Numbered from the stretch's first letter, positions 11,709 to 20,289 are shown. The stretch is DNA of 64,000 nt from Ancylobacter sp. WKF20 (GCF_029760895.1 NZ_CP121679.1:1798001-1862000), one strand, 5' to 3'. Notes: generated by a model from the sequence alone, not told the origin. A program made the numbers and translations.

Positions 11709-12478
11709 AACGCCGGATCCTTGGGTTCGCCCTTCTCTCAGCCCTGACCCTCACGGGTGCGATGAGCGCCCATGCGGGGACCGAACCCGTCTGCGCCGCG
11801 CCGTCCGAACTCACCCGTGCCGGCTTCTCGCTGCCGCGCCTCGCCCGCTCGCTGGCGCAGAAGACGCCGACCACCATCCTCGTGCTCAACTCCTCCACGG
11901 CGAAGAAGCCGGTGAGCACCGCCGCCGAGAAGGACGCCATGCCGCGCGGCTTTCCGGGCACGATCGAGGAGCTGATGCGGGCGCGCTATCCCGATGGCGG
12001 CGTGGTGGTCACCACCCGCAACCAGCCGCGCGCCACCGCCGAGACCATCCTCGCCACGCTGCCGGAGGTGCTGGCGGAAACAAAGCCCGCGCTGATGATC
12101 TGGCAGACCGGCACCTATGACGCCATCCTCGCCGCCGACACCTCGTCCTTCTCCGACGCGGTGTTGCAGGGCATCGAGACCGCGCATGAGGCGGGCACCG
12201 ACGTGATCGTCGTCTCCCCGCAATACAGCCCGCGCACCGCCTTCGCCTTCGACGTCGCGCCCTATACCAGCGCCCTCAGATGGACCACCCGCGCCGGCCG
12301 CGTGCCGTTCTTCGACCGCTATGACGTGATGCGCTTCTGGGAGACCGAGGGCATCTTCGACTTCGACAGCGCCCGCCCCTCCCCCTCCTTGTTCGAGGAT
12401 GTCCACCGCTGCATCGGCCGGCTGCTTGTCGGCATGATCGTCGATGGCGTCGACAGCCGCACTTTGGGTTCACGCTAG
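11705..12478 (+). CDS. Secreted SGNH-hydrolase-like protein with a degenerate nucleophile block
   Basis: A 257-residue exported protein with a signal peptide (MKRRILGFALLSALTLTGA...AHA). It is a paralogue of the next gene: both share the block TLVIWQSG / ALMIWQTG and the sequence VSPQYSPR / VDPQYSPR. In this copy the GDS/GSS nucleophile block reads LNSST, and the block III Asn is not evident (QTGTYD). The C-terminal D-x-H is kept as EDVH. It may therefore be inactive or bind glycans. It starts at a GTG that overlaps the opgC stop and ends 3 bp before its paralogue. The pseudoenzyme idea is inference. Confidence 0.75.
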   Translation: MKRRILGFALLSALTLTGAMSAHAGTEPVCAAPSELTRAGFSLPRLARSLAQKTPTTILVLNSSTAKKPVSTAAEKDAMPRGFPGTIEELMRARYPDGGVVVTTRNQPRATAETILATLPEVLAETKPALMIWQTGTYDAILAADTSSFSDAVLQGIETAHEAGTDVIVVSPQYSPRTAFAFDVAPYTSALRWTTRAGRVPFFDRYDVMRFWETEGIFDFDSARPSPSLFEDVHRCIGRLLVGMIVDGVDSRTLGSR

Positions 12479-12481
12479 ACC

Positions 12482-13357
12482 ATGCGCCGCACAGCCCTCA
12501 CCTTCGCCGCCGCGTTTCTGCCCCTGCTGGCGCTGCCCGCCGGCGCGCAGCCGCTCACCACCCAGCCGCTGAGCGGCGCGCCGCTGCTCGCCGCGCCGAC
12601 CTGCCCGACGCCGAAGGTCGCCAGCAAGCTGACGCAGCCGCTGGCGCGCACGGCGGCCAAGCTGCGGGCCGGCGAGAAGGTGGTGATCGTCGCCATCGGC
12701 TCCTCCTCCACCGCCGGGGCCGGCGCCTCGACGCCGGATGGCGCCTATCCCGCCCAGTTGCAGGCTCAGCTGCGCGAGCGCTTTCCGGGCGCCGACATCA
12801 CCGTGCTCAACCGCGGCGTGAACGGCCAGGATGCGCCGGAAATGCTCGCCCGCTTCGACACCGATGTCGCCGCCGCGCAGCCGACGCTGGTGATCTGGCA
12901 GTCGGGCGTCAACGCGCTGTTCCGCGACAATGGCCTCAGCACCGCCGAGGGTCAGCTGCGCGAGGCCATCGCCCGCGTGCGCGCCATCCATGCCGACCTG
13001 CTGCTGGTCGACCCACAATATTCCCCGCGCGTGGTCGCCGATGCCGACACGGCGCCGATGATCCGCCTGATCGACCGGGTGGCGGCGGAGGAAGGGGTCG
13101 GCGTCTATCACCGCTTCGCGCTGATGCGCGAATGGCACGAGACCGCCGGCATGCCCTTCGAATCCTTCCTGTGGAAGGACGGCTTCCACATGAATGACTG
13201 GAGCTATAACTGCCTCGCCCGCGACCTCGGCCGGGCGATGATCGCCAATATCGACAGCCAGCAGCGCTCCGCCGACATCACCCCCGCGCCCAAGGCGGCG
13301 GACGCCGCCGCCATTCCGGCCTCGGTGACGGCCCCGCGCGCGACGCTCGAGCCGTAG
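12482..13357 (+). CDS. Secreted SGNH/GDSL hydrolase
   Basis: A 291-residue exported esterase-fold protein. A signal peptide ends near AGAQP. The SGNH blocks are visible: block I VAIGSSSTAGAGA with the nucleophile Ser, block II VLNRGVNGQ, block III WQSGVN, and block V KDGFHMNDWSY with Asp and His. Such enzymes transfer or remove acyl groups. The third place in an opgC operon suggests a role in acylation of periplasmic or surface glycan, perhaps together with its degenerate paralogue. The tail after residue 260 is Ala/Pro rich and likely disordered. Confidence 0.85.
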   Translation: MRRTALTFAAAFLPLLALPAGAQPLTTQPLSGAPLLAAPTCPTPKVASKLTQPLARTAAKLRAGEKVVIVAIGSSSTAGAGASTPDGAYPAQLQAQLRERFPGADITVLNRGVNGQDAPEMLARFDTDVAAAQPTLVIWQSGVNALFRDNGLSTAEGQLREAIARVRAIHADLLLVDPQYSPRVVADADTAPMIRLIDRVAAEEGVGVYHRFALMREWHETAGMPFESFLWKDGFHMNDWSYNCLARDLGRAMIANIDSQQRSADITPAPKAADAAAIPASVTAPRATLEP

Positions 13358-13407
13358 GTTCGCCGGCCCGTCTCAGCGCTCCGTCTTCGCCGGTCAGTCT
13401 TCGCCGG

Positions 13408-13692
13408 TCAGTCTTCACCCTTGCCGGAGAAGGCGCCGCCGAAGCGCTTCATCACCGCCTCGCGGGCGGCGAGAACCTTGCGCTCGTAATCCTCGGCCAT
13501 CGGCTCGGTGAGCACGCTCTCCAGCCCGGCGAGCAGAGCCCAGAGCGCGGGCACTTCCGCCTCGTCCTCGATGAAATCCGCCAGTGCCTCGCCATCGGCG
13601 TCATCCACCGTGCGGGACAGGAACTCGAACAGCACGACCGCAACCGCGCGGTCGACCACCAGGGTGATTTCGTCGTCTACCGCGTTCGCCAT
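13408..13692 (-). CDS. Small acidic hypothetical protein
   Basis: A 94-residue soluble, acidic protein not recognised as a named family. It begins MANAVDDEITLVVDRAVAVV, has DDADGEALADFIEDEAEVPALW in the middle, and ends with a Lys/Gly-rich tail. The ATG at 13692 is preceded on its strand by GGAAAGGA; the longer frame to 13800 has no conserved look. It is convergent with the SGNH gene and divergent from prmB. It appears helical with no membrane segment. Confidence 0.65.
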   Translation of the reverse strand: MANAVDDEITLVVDRAVAVVLFEFLSRTVDDADGEALADFIEDEAEVPALWALLAGLESVLTEPMAEDYERKVLAAREAVMKRFGGAFSGKGED

Positions 13693-13839
13693 GGCGTGTC
13701 CTTTCCGCTGATCCCTGTTCCTAGCCATTCCGGCCGGGCGAACACAAGGCCCGTGGCGGGGATGGGGAGACCGGCGCCGGCCGGCGGCCTTGCTTTCCAC
13801 GGCGGGGCGTGCTGCACCTCAGGGATCGACAGGGAGACG

Positions 13840-14787
13840 ATGATGGCGGCAGCCGACGAGCTCAGGACGGTACGGGACTTCGTGCGCTACGCGGTGAGCC
13901 GCTTCAACAAGGCGGAGCTGGCCTTCGGCCATGGCACCACGACGGCGCTCGACGAAGCCGCCTTCATCGTGCTCGAGGCGCTGAGCCTGCCGGTTGATGA
14001 CCTCACCCCTTGGCTCGACGCCCGCCTTGTCAGCGACGAGCGCGCGCGCCTCGCCGACCTGATCGACCGGCGCTGCGCCACGCGCGAGCCGGCGGCCTAT
14101 CTGCTCGGGCGCACCTATATTCGCGGCGTGCCGTTCAAGAGCGACAAGCGCGCCATCGTGCCGCGCTCCTTCATCGGCGAGCTGATGGCGGGCGACCTGT
14201 TCGCCGGCGGCCACAGCTTCTCGCTGATCGAAGACCCCGACGCGGTCGGCCGGGTGTTGGACCTGTGCACCGGCTCGGGCTGCCTTGCCATTCTCGCCGC
14301 CATGACCTTCGACCAGGCGCAGGTCGACGCGGTGGATCTCTCGCCCAAGGCGCTGGAACTCGCCGCCGAGAATGTCGCCGAGCATGAGTTGGGTGCGCGG
14401 GTCAGCCTGATCGAGGGCGATCTGTTCGGGCCGCTGACCGGGCGGCTCTACGACCTCATCATCACCAACCCGCCTTATGTCGACGCGCAGGCCATGGCGA
14501 GCTTGCCGCCGGAATACCGCCACGAGCCGACGCTCGCCTTCGATGGCGGGCCGGACGGGCTCGACATTGTCCGCCGCATCCTTGTTGAGGCGCCCAAGCA
14601 CCTTACCGCCAAAGGCGGCATCATCTGCGAGATCGGCACCGGGCGGGACATCCTCGAAGCCGAGTTCCCGCACCTGCCCTTCCTCTGGCTCGACACCGAG
14701 GAGAGCGAGGGCGAGGTGTTCTGGCTCTCCGCCCGCGACCTCGGCGCCGGCAAGGATCTGCGCGTCATCAGCCGCATGCCGCGCTAG
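13840..14787 (+). CDS. prmB: Protein N5-glutamine methyltransferase, PrmB type (ribosomal protein L3)
   Basis: A 315-residue class I methyltransferase of the HemK/PrmC/PrmB group. It has an N-terminal helical domain, motif I VLDLCTGSGCLAI, the acidic loop DAVDLSPKAL, and the glutamine-methyltransferase signature IITNPPYVDA. The N-terminal domain and AYLLGRTYIRGVPF fit PrmB (methylates L3) better than PrmC (methylates release factors). The double ATG at 13840 and 13843 follows AGGGAGA. The TAG stop lies inside the first unit of a 26-bp tandem repeat. Confidence 0.85.
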   Translation: MMAAADELRTVRDFVRYAVSRFNKAELAFGHGTTTALDEAAFIVLEALSLPVDDLTPWLDARLVSDERARLADLIDRRCATREPAAYLLGRTYIRGVPFKSDKRAIVPRSFIGELMAGDLFAGGHSFSLIEDPDAVGRVLDLCTGSGCLAILAAMTFDQAQVDAVDLSPKALELAAENVAEHELGARVSLIEGDLFGPLTGRLYDLIITNPPYVDAQAMASLPPEYRHEPTLAFDGGPDGLDIVRRILVEAPKHLTAKGGIICEIGTGRDILEAEFPHLPFLWLDTEESEGEVFWLSARDLGAGKDLRVISRMPR

Positions 14788-14884
14788 CGGCGAAGGCAAG
14801 ATCCGCGCGCTAGCGGCAAAAGCGAGAGCTCCGCGCTAGCGGCAAGAGCGGGGCACCCGCGCTAGCGGCAAAGGTGAGCGCTTG
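14781..14884 (+). repeat. Four-unit 26-bp tandem repeat overlapping the prmB stop
   Basis: The core GCGCTAGCGGC recurs at 14781, 14807, 14833 and 14859, exactly every 26 bp. The spacers are related but variable (AAxGCxAGAxC type). The TAG stop of prmB is part of unit 1. It lies upstream of the beta-lactamase gene. Confidence 0.9.
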
Positions 14885-14987
14885 CGCGACGGGAAGGGCA
14901 GAGGCCGCGCGCACGCGCCGCCTCTGCCGCGGCGGCACCCGATTGTCGCCACAGGGCGATGGTCTCGTCCCGGCCCCGCTCCACCGG

Positions 14988-15836
14988 ATGTGCCTCGTGA
15001 CCCGCCACGCCTCACCTTCCCGCCCGCGCCTGTTTGCCACCGCTCTCGCGGCGCTCGCCCTTGCCGGCCTCGCCGCCCCCGCCAGCGCGGCGACGCTCTG
15101 CACGCTCATCGCGGAGGCCTCCACGGGCAAGGTGCTGAGCGAGGAAGGGCCGGGCTGCGCCGGGCGGGTGACGCCGGCCTCGACCTTCAAGATCCCGATC
15201 GCGCTGATGGGCTATGATGCCGGCATAATCACCGATGCGCACGCGCCCGTCTGGTCGTTCAAGCCGGGCTTTCCCGACTGGCGCGAGGAATGGAAGCGCG
15301 ACACCGACCCGACCTACTGGATGAAGGAATCCGTCGTCTGGTACTCGCAGGAGATCACCGGCAAGCTCGGCATGGAGCGGTTCCGGCGCTACGTGACCGG
15401 CTTCGGCTACGGCAATGAGGATGTCTCGGGCACCAAGGACAAAGGCGACGGGCTGACCCGGTCCTGGCTCTCCACCTCGCTCGCCATCTCCCCGCGCGAG
15501 CAGGCGGCCTTCCTCGGCCGGATGCTGCGCGGCGACTTGCCGGTGTCGCCGCAGGCGGTGGCGATGACGGCCGCGATCATCCGCCATGGCGAGGTCGGCG
15601 GCTGGACGGTGCACGGCAAGACCGGCATGGGCTTCGCGCTCGATGCCACCGGCGCCCCCGTGCGCGGCCAGCCCTATGGCTGGTATGTCGGCTGGGCGAG
15701 CAAACAGAGCCGCACCCTGATCTTCGCCCGCCTCGACCGAGATGCCACCCGGCAGGCGACGCCCACCAGCATCCGCGCCCGCGACTCGCTGCTCAGCGAG
15801 TTGCCGACCAAGCTCGACGCGCTGGCGGGGAAGTAG
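14988..15836 (+). CDS. Class D (OXA-type) beta-lactamase
   Basis: A 282-residue exported serine beta-lactamase of class D, or a very close relative. After a signal peptide ending at PASAA, all class D motifs are present: STFK at 65-68 with the nucleophile Ser65 and carbamylated Lys68, SVV at 115-117 followed by WYSQ, YGN at 141-143, Trp160 in LTRSWL, and KTG at 211-213. WYSQ in place of the usual WYYQ is a small variation. The start may be the ATG at 14988 or the GTG at 14997. There are no mobile elements around it, so it looks like an intrinsic chromosomal gene. The hydrolysis spectrum cannot be predicted. Confidence 0.9.
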   Translation: MCLVTRHASPSRPRLFATALAALALAGLAAPASAATLCTLIAEASTGKVLSEEGPGCAGRVTPASTFKIPIALMGYDAGIITDAHAPVWSFKPGFPDWREEWKRDTDPTYWMKESVVWYSQEITGKLGMERFRRYVTGFGYGNEDVSGTKDKGDGLTRSWLSTSLAISPREQAAFLGRMLRGDLPVSPQAVAMTAAIIRHGEVGGWTVHGKTGMGFALDATGAPVRGQPYGWYVGWASKQSRTLIFARLDRDATRQATPTSIRARDSLLSELPTKLDALAGK

Positions 15837-15847
15837 GGGCGCTGCAC

Positions 15848-15937
15848 CGTCATCCCCGGGCTTGGCCCGGGGATCCACGACTTTCCACAAGCGGCCGGCC
15901 AAGTCGTGGATGGCCGGGCCACGCCCGGCCATGACGG
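15848..15937. repeat. Long palindromic intergenic repeat, copy A
   Basis: This element opens with CCGTCATCCCCGGGCTTGG and closes with GGCCATGACGG, with internal arms around ATCCACGACTT / AAGTCGTGGAT. It can fold end to end as a long imperfect hairpin. A related copy lies at 16196-16304. Confidence 0.8.
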
Positions 15938-16150
15938 CGCGTGGGATGGGAAAGGGCGCGGGCAAAGCAACGCAACGTTTCCCGGCCCAGCGGAGCCGAA
16001 GGCGGAGCGCCGCGCCGGGATCCAGGGGAGACTCCGCCGCAGGCGTCAGCATTGGCGGTCGTCACACGCTGCGCGTGGGAGGGTGAGCGGTCGGGGACGC
16101 CACAGGAATTCAGCCGCTACGCGAGTGTTCCGCTGGATCCCGGCTCGCCT
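15938..16150. other. Non-coding repeat-rich gap
   Basis: No convincing gene is seen in this part of the 553-bp gap between the beta-lactamase and the lytic transglycosylase. It holds an inverted pair of about 13 bp (GCCGGGATCCAG near 16015 and CTGGATCCCGGC near 16133). ORFs crossing it are low-complexity products of the repeats. Confidence 0.6.
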
Positions 16151-16183
16151 TCCGCTGACGCTACAGGCGTCCGGGACACGGGG
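16151..16183. repeat. 32-bp dispersed direct repeat, copy 1
   Basis: Begins TCCGCTGACGCTACAGGCG and ends GACACGGG. The same 32 bp recurs at 16346-16377, so the two copies bracket palindromic element B. Confidence 0.9.
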
Positions 16184-16195
16184 CCCACCATCGCG

Positions 16196-16304
16196 CCGTC
16201 ATCCTCGGGCTTGGCCCGGGGATCCACGACTTCCGCGAGCATCCGGCTAAAGACGTGGATGGCCGGGCTGATCCCCGGATCAAGTCCGGGGACGGCCATG
16301 ACGG
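16196..16304. repeat. Long palindromic intergenic repeat, copy B
   Basis: Related to copy A at 15848-15937: it begins CCGTCATCCTCGGGCTTGG, contains GGGGATCCACGACTTCCGC and ends GGCCATGACGG, with a longer middle that includes an extra GATCCCCGGA segment. It can form a long imperfect hairpin. Confidence 0.8.
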
Positions 16305-16345
16305 AGTGTGGGGTGGAAAGGCCCGCGGGCAATGGCAACTCGCCC

Positions 16346-16377
16346 TCCGCTGACGCTACAGGCGTCCGGGACACGGG
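16346..16377. repeat. 32-bp dispersed direct repeat, copy 2
   Basis: Identical to 16151-16182 across 32 bp. It ends 12 bp before the 3' end of the lytic transglycosylase gene. Confidence 0.9.
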
Positions 16378-16389
16378 CGAGCGTGCCCC

Positions 16390-17607
16390 CTACCCGCCCT
16401 TCTTCATATGGGCGAGCACCGCCGCGTCCGGCCAGCAATCCACCGCCAGCCCCTTGGCCTTCTGATAAGCGCCGAGCGCCGAGCGGGTCTTCATGCCGGC
16501 CTTGCCGTCGATCTTGTCGGCGTAGAAGCCCTCGCGGGTGAGCACCTTCTGCATGAATTCGAGATCGGCGGTCTTCACCAGCGCGATGTCCTTCCAGCCC
16601 TGCGCGAAGGGCTTGTCGTCCTCGATGCGGTCGGCGAGGTGGCCGACATAGAGCACGTAGAGATCGGCGAAGTTGTAGCTCTTGAGCACGAAATAATTGT
16701 CGGGCGTCAGGAAGGCCGGCCCATAGGGCCCGGCCGGCATGATGATCGAGGCCTCGTCCTTGAGCGCAGCGGGCGGCACGCGGCGGCCATCGGCGATCGT
16801 CACCCCGCGCTTCAGCCACTCGCCGATGGGCAGGCGCGTCTCGGGCTCGGCCAGCGTGCAGTCGAAACCCTGCGGCACGGTGATCTCATAGGCCCAGCGC
16901 TTGCCGGGCTGCCAGCCCTTCTCCTTCAGCAAGCTCGCCGTGGCGGCCAGCGCTTCGGGCACGTCGGTCCAGATATTGGCGGTGCCGTCGCCGTCGAGAT
17001 CGACGCCATAGGTCAGATAGCCGGTGGGCATGAACTGGGTGAGGCCCATGGCGCCGGCCCAGGAGCTCTTCATCTGCCCGCGCGCCACATGGCCCTCGTC
17101 GAGGATCTTCAGCGCGGCGAGGAATTCGGCGCGGAATTCGTCCTTGCGGCGGCCGACATAGGCCTGCGTCGCCAGCACGCGCAGCGCGTCGCGGTCGAGC
17201 TTGGCCCCGCCATAGGAGGTCTCGCGCGCCCAGATGGCGAGCAGGATCGGGCCGGGCACGCCGAAGCGCTTTTCCAGCGCGGCGAGCTGCGGGCCGTATT
17301 GCCTGGCCAGCGCCCGGCCGCGCGCGGCATAGGTGGCGATCGCCTTGTCGGAGACATAGGTGGCGGGCGTCTGCACGAACTCGGCCTGCCGGTCCGGCGC
17401 CTTCGGCTTGCCGGGCAGAGCGAGGTCGGGAAGCGAGAGGTCCGGCTCCAGCCCGCGCGTCTCGCGCTCGAAGGTGGCGCGGGAAATCCCCATCGCCTGC
17501 GCCGCCGGCCACTGCGCCGCCAGCCACCGGTCGAAGGCGGGGTCGGCATGGACCGGCGAAGCGGCCGCGAGAAACAGGGCGAGGAAAAGCGGAAGCCGGA
17601 TGCGCAT
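16390..17607 (-). CDS. Lytic murein transglycosylase, MltB family, with peptidoglycan-binding domain
   Basis: A 405-residue exported peptidoglycan lytic enzyme. A signal peptide (MRIRLPLFLALFLAAASPVHA) precedes the SLT_2/MltB domain, with the catalytic-type sequence IWARETSYGG, MGLTQFMPTGYLTYGVDLDGDG and DVPEALAATASLLKEKGW. The last 60 residues are a PG_binding_1 domain (LEFMQKVLTREGFYADKIDG...). The ATG at 17607 is chosen because it starts the signal peptide; the frame further upstream overlaps the tam gene. No lipoprotein Cys is seen, so it is a soluble periplasmic form. Confidence 0.9.
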   Translation of the reverse strand: MRIRLPLFLALFLAAASPVHADPAFDRWLAAQWPAAQAMGISRATFERETRGLEPDLSLPDLALPGKPKAPDRQAEFVQTPATYVSDKAIATYAARGRALARQYGPQLAALEKRFGVPGPILLAIWARETSYGGAKLDRDALRVLATQAYVGRRKDEFRAEFLAALKILDEGHVARGQMKSSWAGAMGLTQFMPTGYLTYGVDLDGDGTANIWTDVPEALAATASLLKEKGWQPGKRWAYEITVPQGFDCTLAEPETRLPIGEWLKRGVTIADGRRVPPAALKDEASIIMPAGPYGPAFLTPDNYFVLKSYNFADLYVLYVGHLADRIEDDKPFAQGWKDIALVKTADLEFMQKVLTREGFYADKIDGKAGMKTRSALGAYQKAKGLAVDCWPDAAVLAHMKKGG

Positions 17608-17686
17608 GCTCCCGGAGATACCCCGAATCGCGCCGGGCCGGAACCGCACCCGGGTCCTCCGCGCCAGAGTTGACCGGCCGCCGCCC

Positions 17687-18463
17687 CTAGCGCACCGCGA
17701 GGATGAACAGGCGCGGAAAGCGCAGCAGCGAGGTGCCGTCGACCCGCAAGGGATAGGCGCTCGCCAGCCGGGCGGTGTAGTCGGCCAGGAAGGCGGCGCG
17801 TGCCGTCTCGTCCAGCGGCCCGAGATAGGGGCGCAAGGCCGTGGAGCGGAACCAATCCGCGATGGCGGCGGGCCCCGCCAGCGGGTGGTTGTAATGGGTG
17901 TGCCAGATATCGACATGCCGGGCATGCGGCTTCAGCAGGTCGTAATAGGTGCCGATCGCCGGCAGTTCCTCGCGCGCCGCGCCGGCGAGCCTGTCCGCCC
18001 ACGGGCCTCTGGCGGCGGTCTCGGCCATCAGACGGTGCGAGGGCTCGGCGACATTGTCCGGCATCTGCACCGCCAGCACGCCGCCCTCCGGCAGCGCCGC
18101 CAGCAGGCGGGCCAGCACGGCGGGATGGTCCGGCACCCACTGGAACACGGCATTGCCGAAGATCAGGTCGGTGCCAGGCTCGGGCGCCCATGTCGCGACA
18201 TCGGCCACTTCGAAGCGCAGGCCCGGAAGCCGCTCGGACGCCTGCTTCACCATGCTGGGTGAGGAATCGAGGCCGATCACCTCGGCCTCCGGCCAGCGTT
18301 CGGCCAGCAGCTGGGTGGAGTTTCCCGGCCCGCAGCCGATATCGACCACACGGCGCGGACGCACCAGCGGCACCTGCGCCAACAGATCGCGCGGCGGGCG
18401 CGTGCGCTCGTCCTCGAACTTCAGATAAAGCGACGGATTCCAGTCTTCGGCAGCCTGACGCAT
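17687..18463 (-). CDS. tam: Trans-aconitate 2-methyltransferase
   Basis: A 258-residue class I methyltransferase with close likeness to Tam, which methylates trans-aconitate, an inhibitor of aconitase. It begins MRQAAEDWNPSLYLKFEDER, a typical Tam start. Motif I is VVDIGCGPGNSTQLL, motif II includes VIGLDSSPSMV, and LIFGNAVFQWVPDH and THYNHPL follow. The length equals the family norm. An in-frame ATG three codons upstream (18472) is also possible. The gene lies after ettA on the same strand, separated by a terminator. Confidence 0.88.
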   Translation of the reverse strand: MRQAAEDWNPSLYLKFEDERTRPPRDLLAQVPLVRPRRVVDIGCGPGNSTQLLAERWPEAEVIGLDSSPSMVKQASERLPGLRFEVADVATWAPEPGTDLIFGNAVFQWVPDHPAVLARLLAALPEGGVLAVQMPDNVAEPSHRLMAETAARGPWADRLAGAAREELPAIGTYYDLLKPHARHVDIWHTHYNHPLAGPAAIADWFRSTALRPYLGPLDETARAAFLADYTARLASAYPLRVDGTSLLRFPRLFILAVR

Positions 18464-18573
18464 GGCCCTCACGTGCGGTTCAATCGGGCGGAACATGCCC
18501 CAAAAGCGCCACGCCGCCAAACGGCGACGCCCGGGCGCTGCGCCACCGCCCGCCGCCTCGCCTCCCCTCAGCA

Positions 18574-18606
18574 AAAAGCCGGCGCGGATCGCTCCGGCCG
18601 GCTTTT
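18574..18606 (-). terminator. Rho-independent terminator after ettA
   Basis: Stem AAAAGCCGGC / GCCGGCTTTT (18574-18583 / 18597-18606), 28 bp past the ettA stop. On the minus strand it ends in a run of T, and the + strand also carries TTTT, so it may work both ways. Confidence 0.75.
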
Positions 18607-18633
18607 GGTCGCGTTGGGCGTGAGACCCGCGGA

Positions 18634-20289
18634 TCAGCGCGTCAGCTTCTTGTGCTTCATGCGGTGCGGGATGATCTCGTCGACGCCGAGGCGGCGCTTC
18701 TTGTCTTCCTCATAGTCGTGGAAATTGCCCTCGAACCACTCGACATGGCCCTCGCCCTCGAAGGCGAGCATGTGGGTGGCGATGCGGTCGAGGAAGAAAC
18801 GGTCATGCGAGATGATGACCGCGCAGCCGGCGAAGTCTTCCAGCGCCTCTTCCAGCGCGCGCAGCGTCTCGACGTCGAGATCGTTGGTCGGCTCGTCGAG
18901 CAGGAGGACGTTGGCGCCCTGCTGGAGGATACGGGCGAGGTGCACGCGGTTGCGCTCACCGCCCGAGAGCATGTTGACCTTCTTCTGCTGGTCGCCGCCC
19001 TTGAAGTTGAAGGCGCCGCAATAGGCGCGCGAATTGATCTCGCGCTTGCCGAGATAGAGCACCTCGTTGCCGCCGGAGATTTCCTCCCAGACGGTCTTCC
19101 TGTCGTCCAGCGCGTCGCGGTTCTGGTCGACATAGCCGAGTTGCACGCTGTCACCGATGGTGATGGTGCCGGCATCGGGCGTCTCCAGCCCGTTGATCAT
19201 GCGGAACAGCGTGGTCTTGCCCGCGCCGTTCGGCCCGATCACGCCGACAATGCCGCCCGGCGGCAGCTTGAAGGACAGGTTGTCGATCAGCAGGCGGTCG
19301 CCGAACGACTTGGTGAGGCCGTTGAACTCGATGACGTTGTTGCCGAGGCGCTCGGACACCGGGATGACGATCTGCGCGGTGGTCGGCGCCTTCTCGGAGG
19401 CCTTCTTGACCAGGTCGTCATAGCGCTGGATACGCGCCTTGTTCTTGGCCTGGCGGGCCTTGGGGCTCGCCGCGATCCATTCCTGCTCGGCGGCCAGCGC
19501 GCGCTGGCGGGCCTCGTCCTCGCGATTCTCCTGCTGCATGCGCTTGGTCTTCTGCGCCAGCCAGGAGGAATAGTTGCCCTCATAGGGGATGCCGCGGCCG
19601 CGATCGAGCTCGAGGATCCAGCCGGTCACGTTGTCGAGGAAGTAGCGGTCATGGGTGACGATCAGGATCGCGCCCGGATAGTTGCGCAGATGGCCTTCGA
19701 GCCAGTTGGTGGTCTCGGCGTCGAGATGGTTGGTCGGCTCGTCGAGCAGCAGCAGTTCCGGCTGCGAGAGCAGGAGCTGGCAGAGCGCGACGCGGCGGCG
19801 CTCACCGCCGGAGAGCTTGGCGACGTCGGAGCCTTCCTCCGGGCAGCCGAGCGCGTCCATCGCCTGGTCGATCTTGCTGTCGAGATCCCACAGGCCCTGG
19901 CCTTCGATCTCGTCCTGGAGCGCGGTCATCTCGTCCGCGGTCTCTTCGGAATAGTTCATGGCGAGTTCGTTGTAGCGGTCGATGATCGCCTTCTGCTTGG
20001 CGACGCCGAGCATGACGTTCTCGCGCACCGAGAGCGTCGGGTCGAGCTGCGGCTCCTGCGGCAGGTAGCCGACGCGGGCGCCTTCGGCGACCCAGGCCTC
20101 GCCGGAGAAATCCTTGTCGATGCCGGCCATGATCTTGAGCAGCGTCGACTTACCCGAGCCGTTCGGGCCGAGAATGCCGATCTTGGCCGTCGGGTAGAAG
20201 GACAGGTGCACGTTGTCGAGCACCTTCTTGCCGCCCGGATAGGCCTTGGACATGCCGTGCATGTGGTAGACGTACTGATAGGAAGCCAT
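18634..20289 (-). CDS. ettA: Energy-dependent translational throttle protein EttA (ABC-F ATPase)
   Basis: A 551-residue ABC-F protein with two ATPase domains. Domain 1 has Walker A GPNGSGKST and signature LSGGERRRVALCQ. An inter-domain linker with QAKNKARIQRYDDL follows. Domain 2 has GPNGAGKTT and LSGGERNRVHLAR, and the protein ends with a basic tail. EttA binds the ribosomal E site and gates entry into elongation by ATP/ADP level. The N-terminus MASYQYVYHMHGMSKAYPGGK is the family start, supporting the ATG at 20289. It has its own terminator. Confidence 0.95.
   Translation of the reverse strand: MASYQYVYHMHGMSKAYPGGKKVLDNVHLSFYPTAKIGILGPNGSGKSTLLKIMAGIDKDFSGEAWVAEGARVGYLPQEPQLDPTLSVRENVMLGVAKQKAIIDRYNELAMNYSEETADEMTALQDEIEGQGLWDLDSKIDQAMDALGCPEEGSDVAKLSGGERRRVALCQLLLSQPELLLLDEPTNHLDAETTNWLEGHLRNYPGAILIVTHDRYFLDNVTGWILELDRGRGIPYEGNYSSWLAQKTKRMQQENREDEARQRALAAEQEWIAASPKARQAKNKARIQRYDDLVKKASEKAPTTAQIVIPVSERLGNNVIEFNGLTKSFGDRLLIDNLSFKLPPGGIVGVIGPNGAGKTTLFRMINGLETPDAGTITIGDSVQLGYVDQNRDALDDRKTVWEEISGGNEVLYLGKREINSRAYCGAFNFKGGDQQKKVNMLSGGERNRVHLARILQQGANVLLLDEPTNDLDVETLRALEEALEDFAGCAVIISHDRFFLDRIATHMLAFEGEGHVEWFEGNFHDYEEDKKRRLGVDEIIPHRMKHKKLTR

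Noticed and set aside
14781..14884. Possible CRISPR array
   Set aside because: The unit is 26 bp in total with 15-bp variable parts that resemble each other, so there are no unique spacers and no cas genes near. It is a tandem repeat.
16117..16374. Small minus-strand ORF with repeated SRTPVASAEGE
   Set aside because: Its repeats are just the translation of the two 32-bp DNA repeats and palindromes; no sign of a gene.
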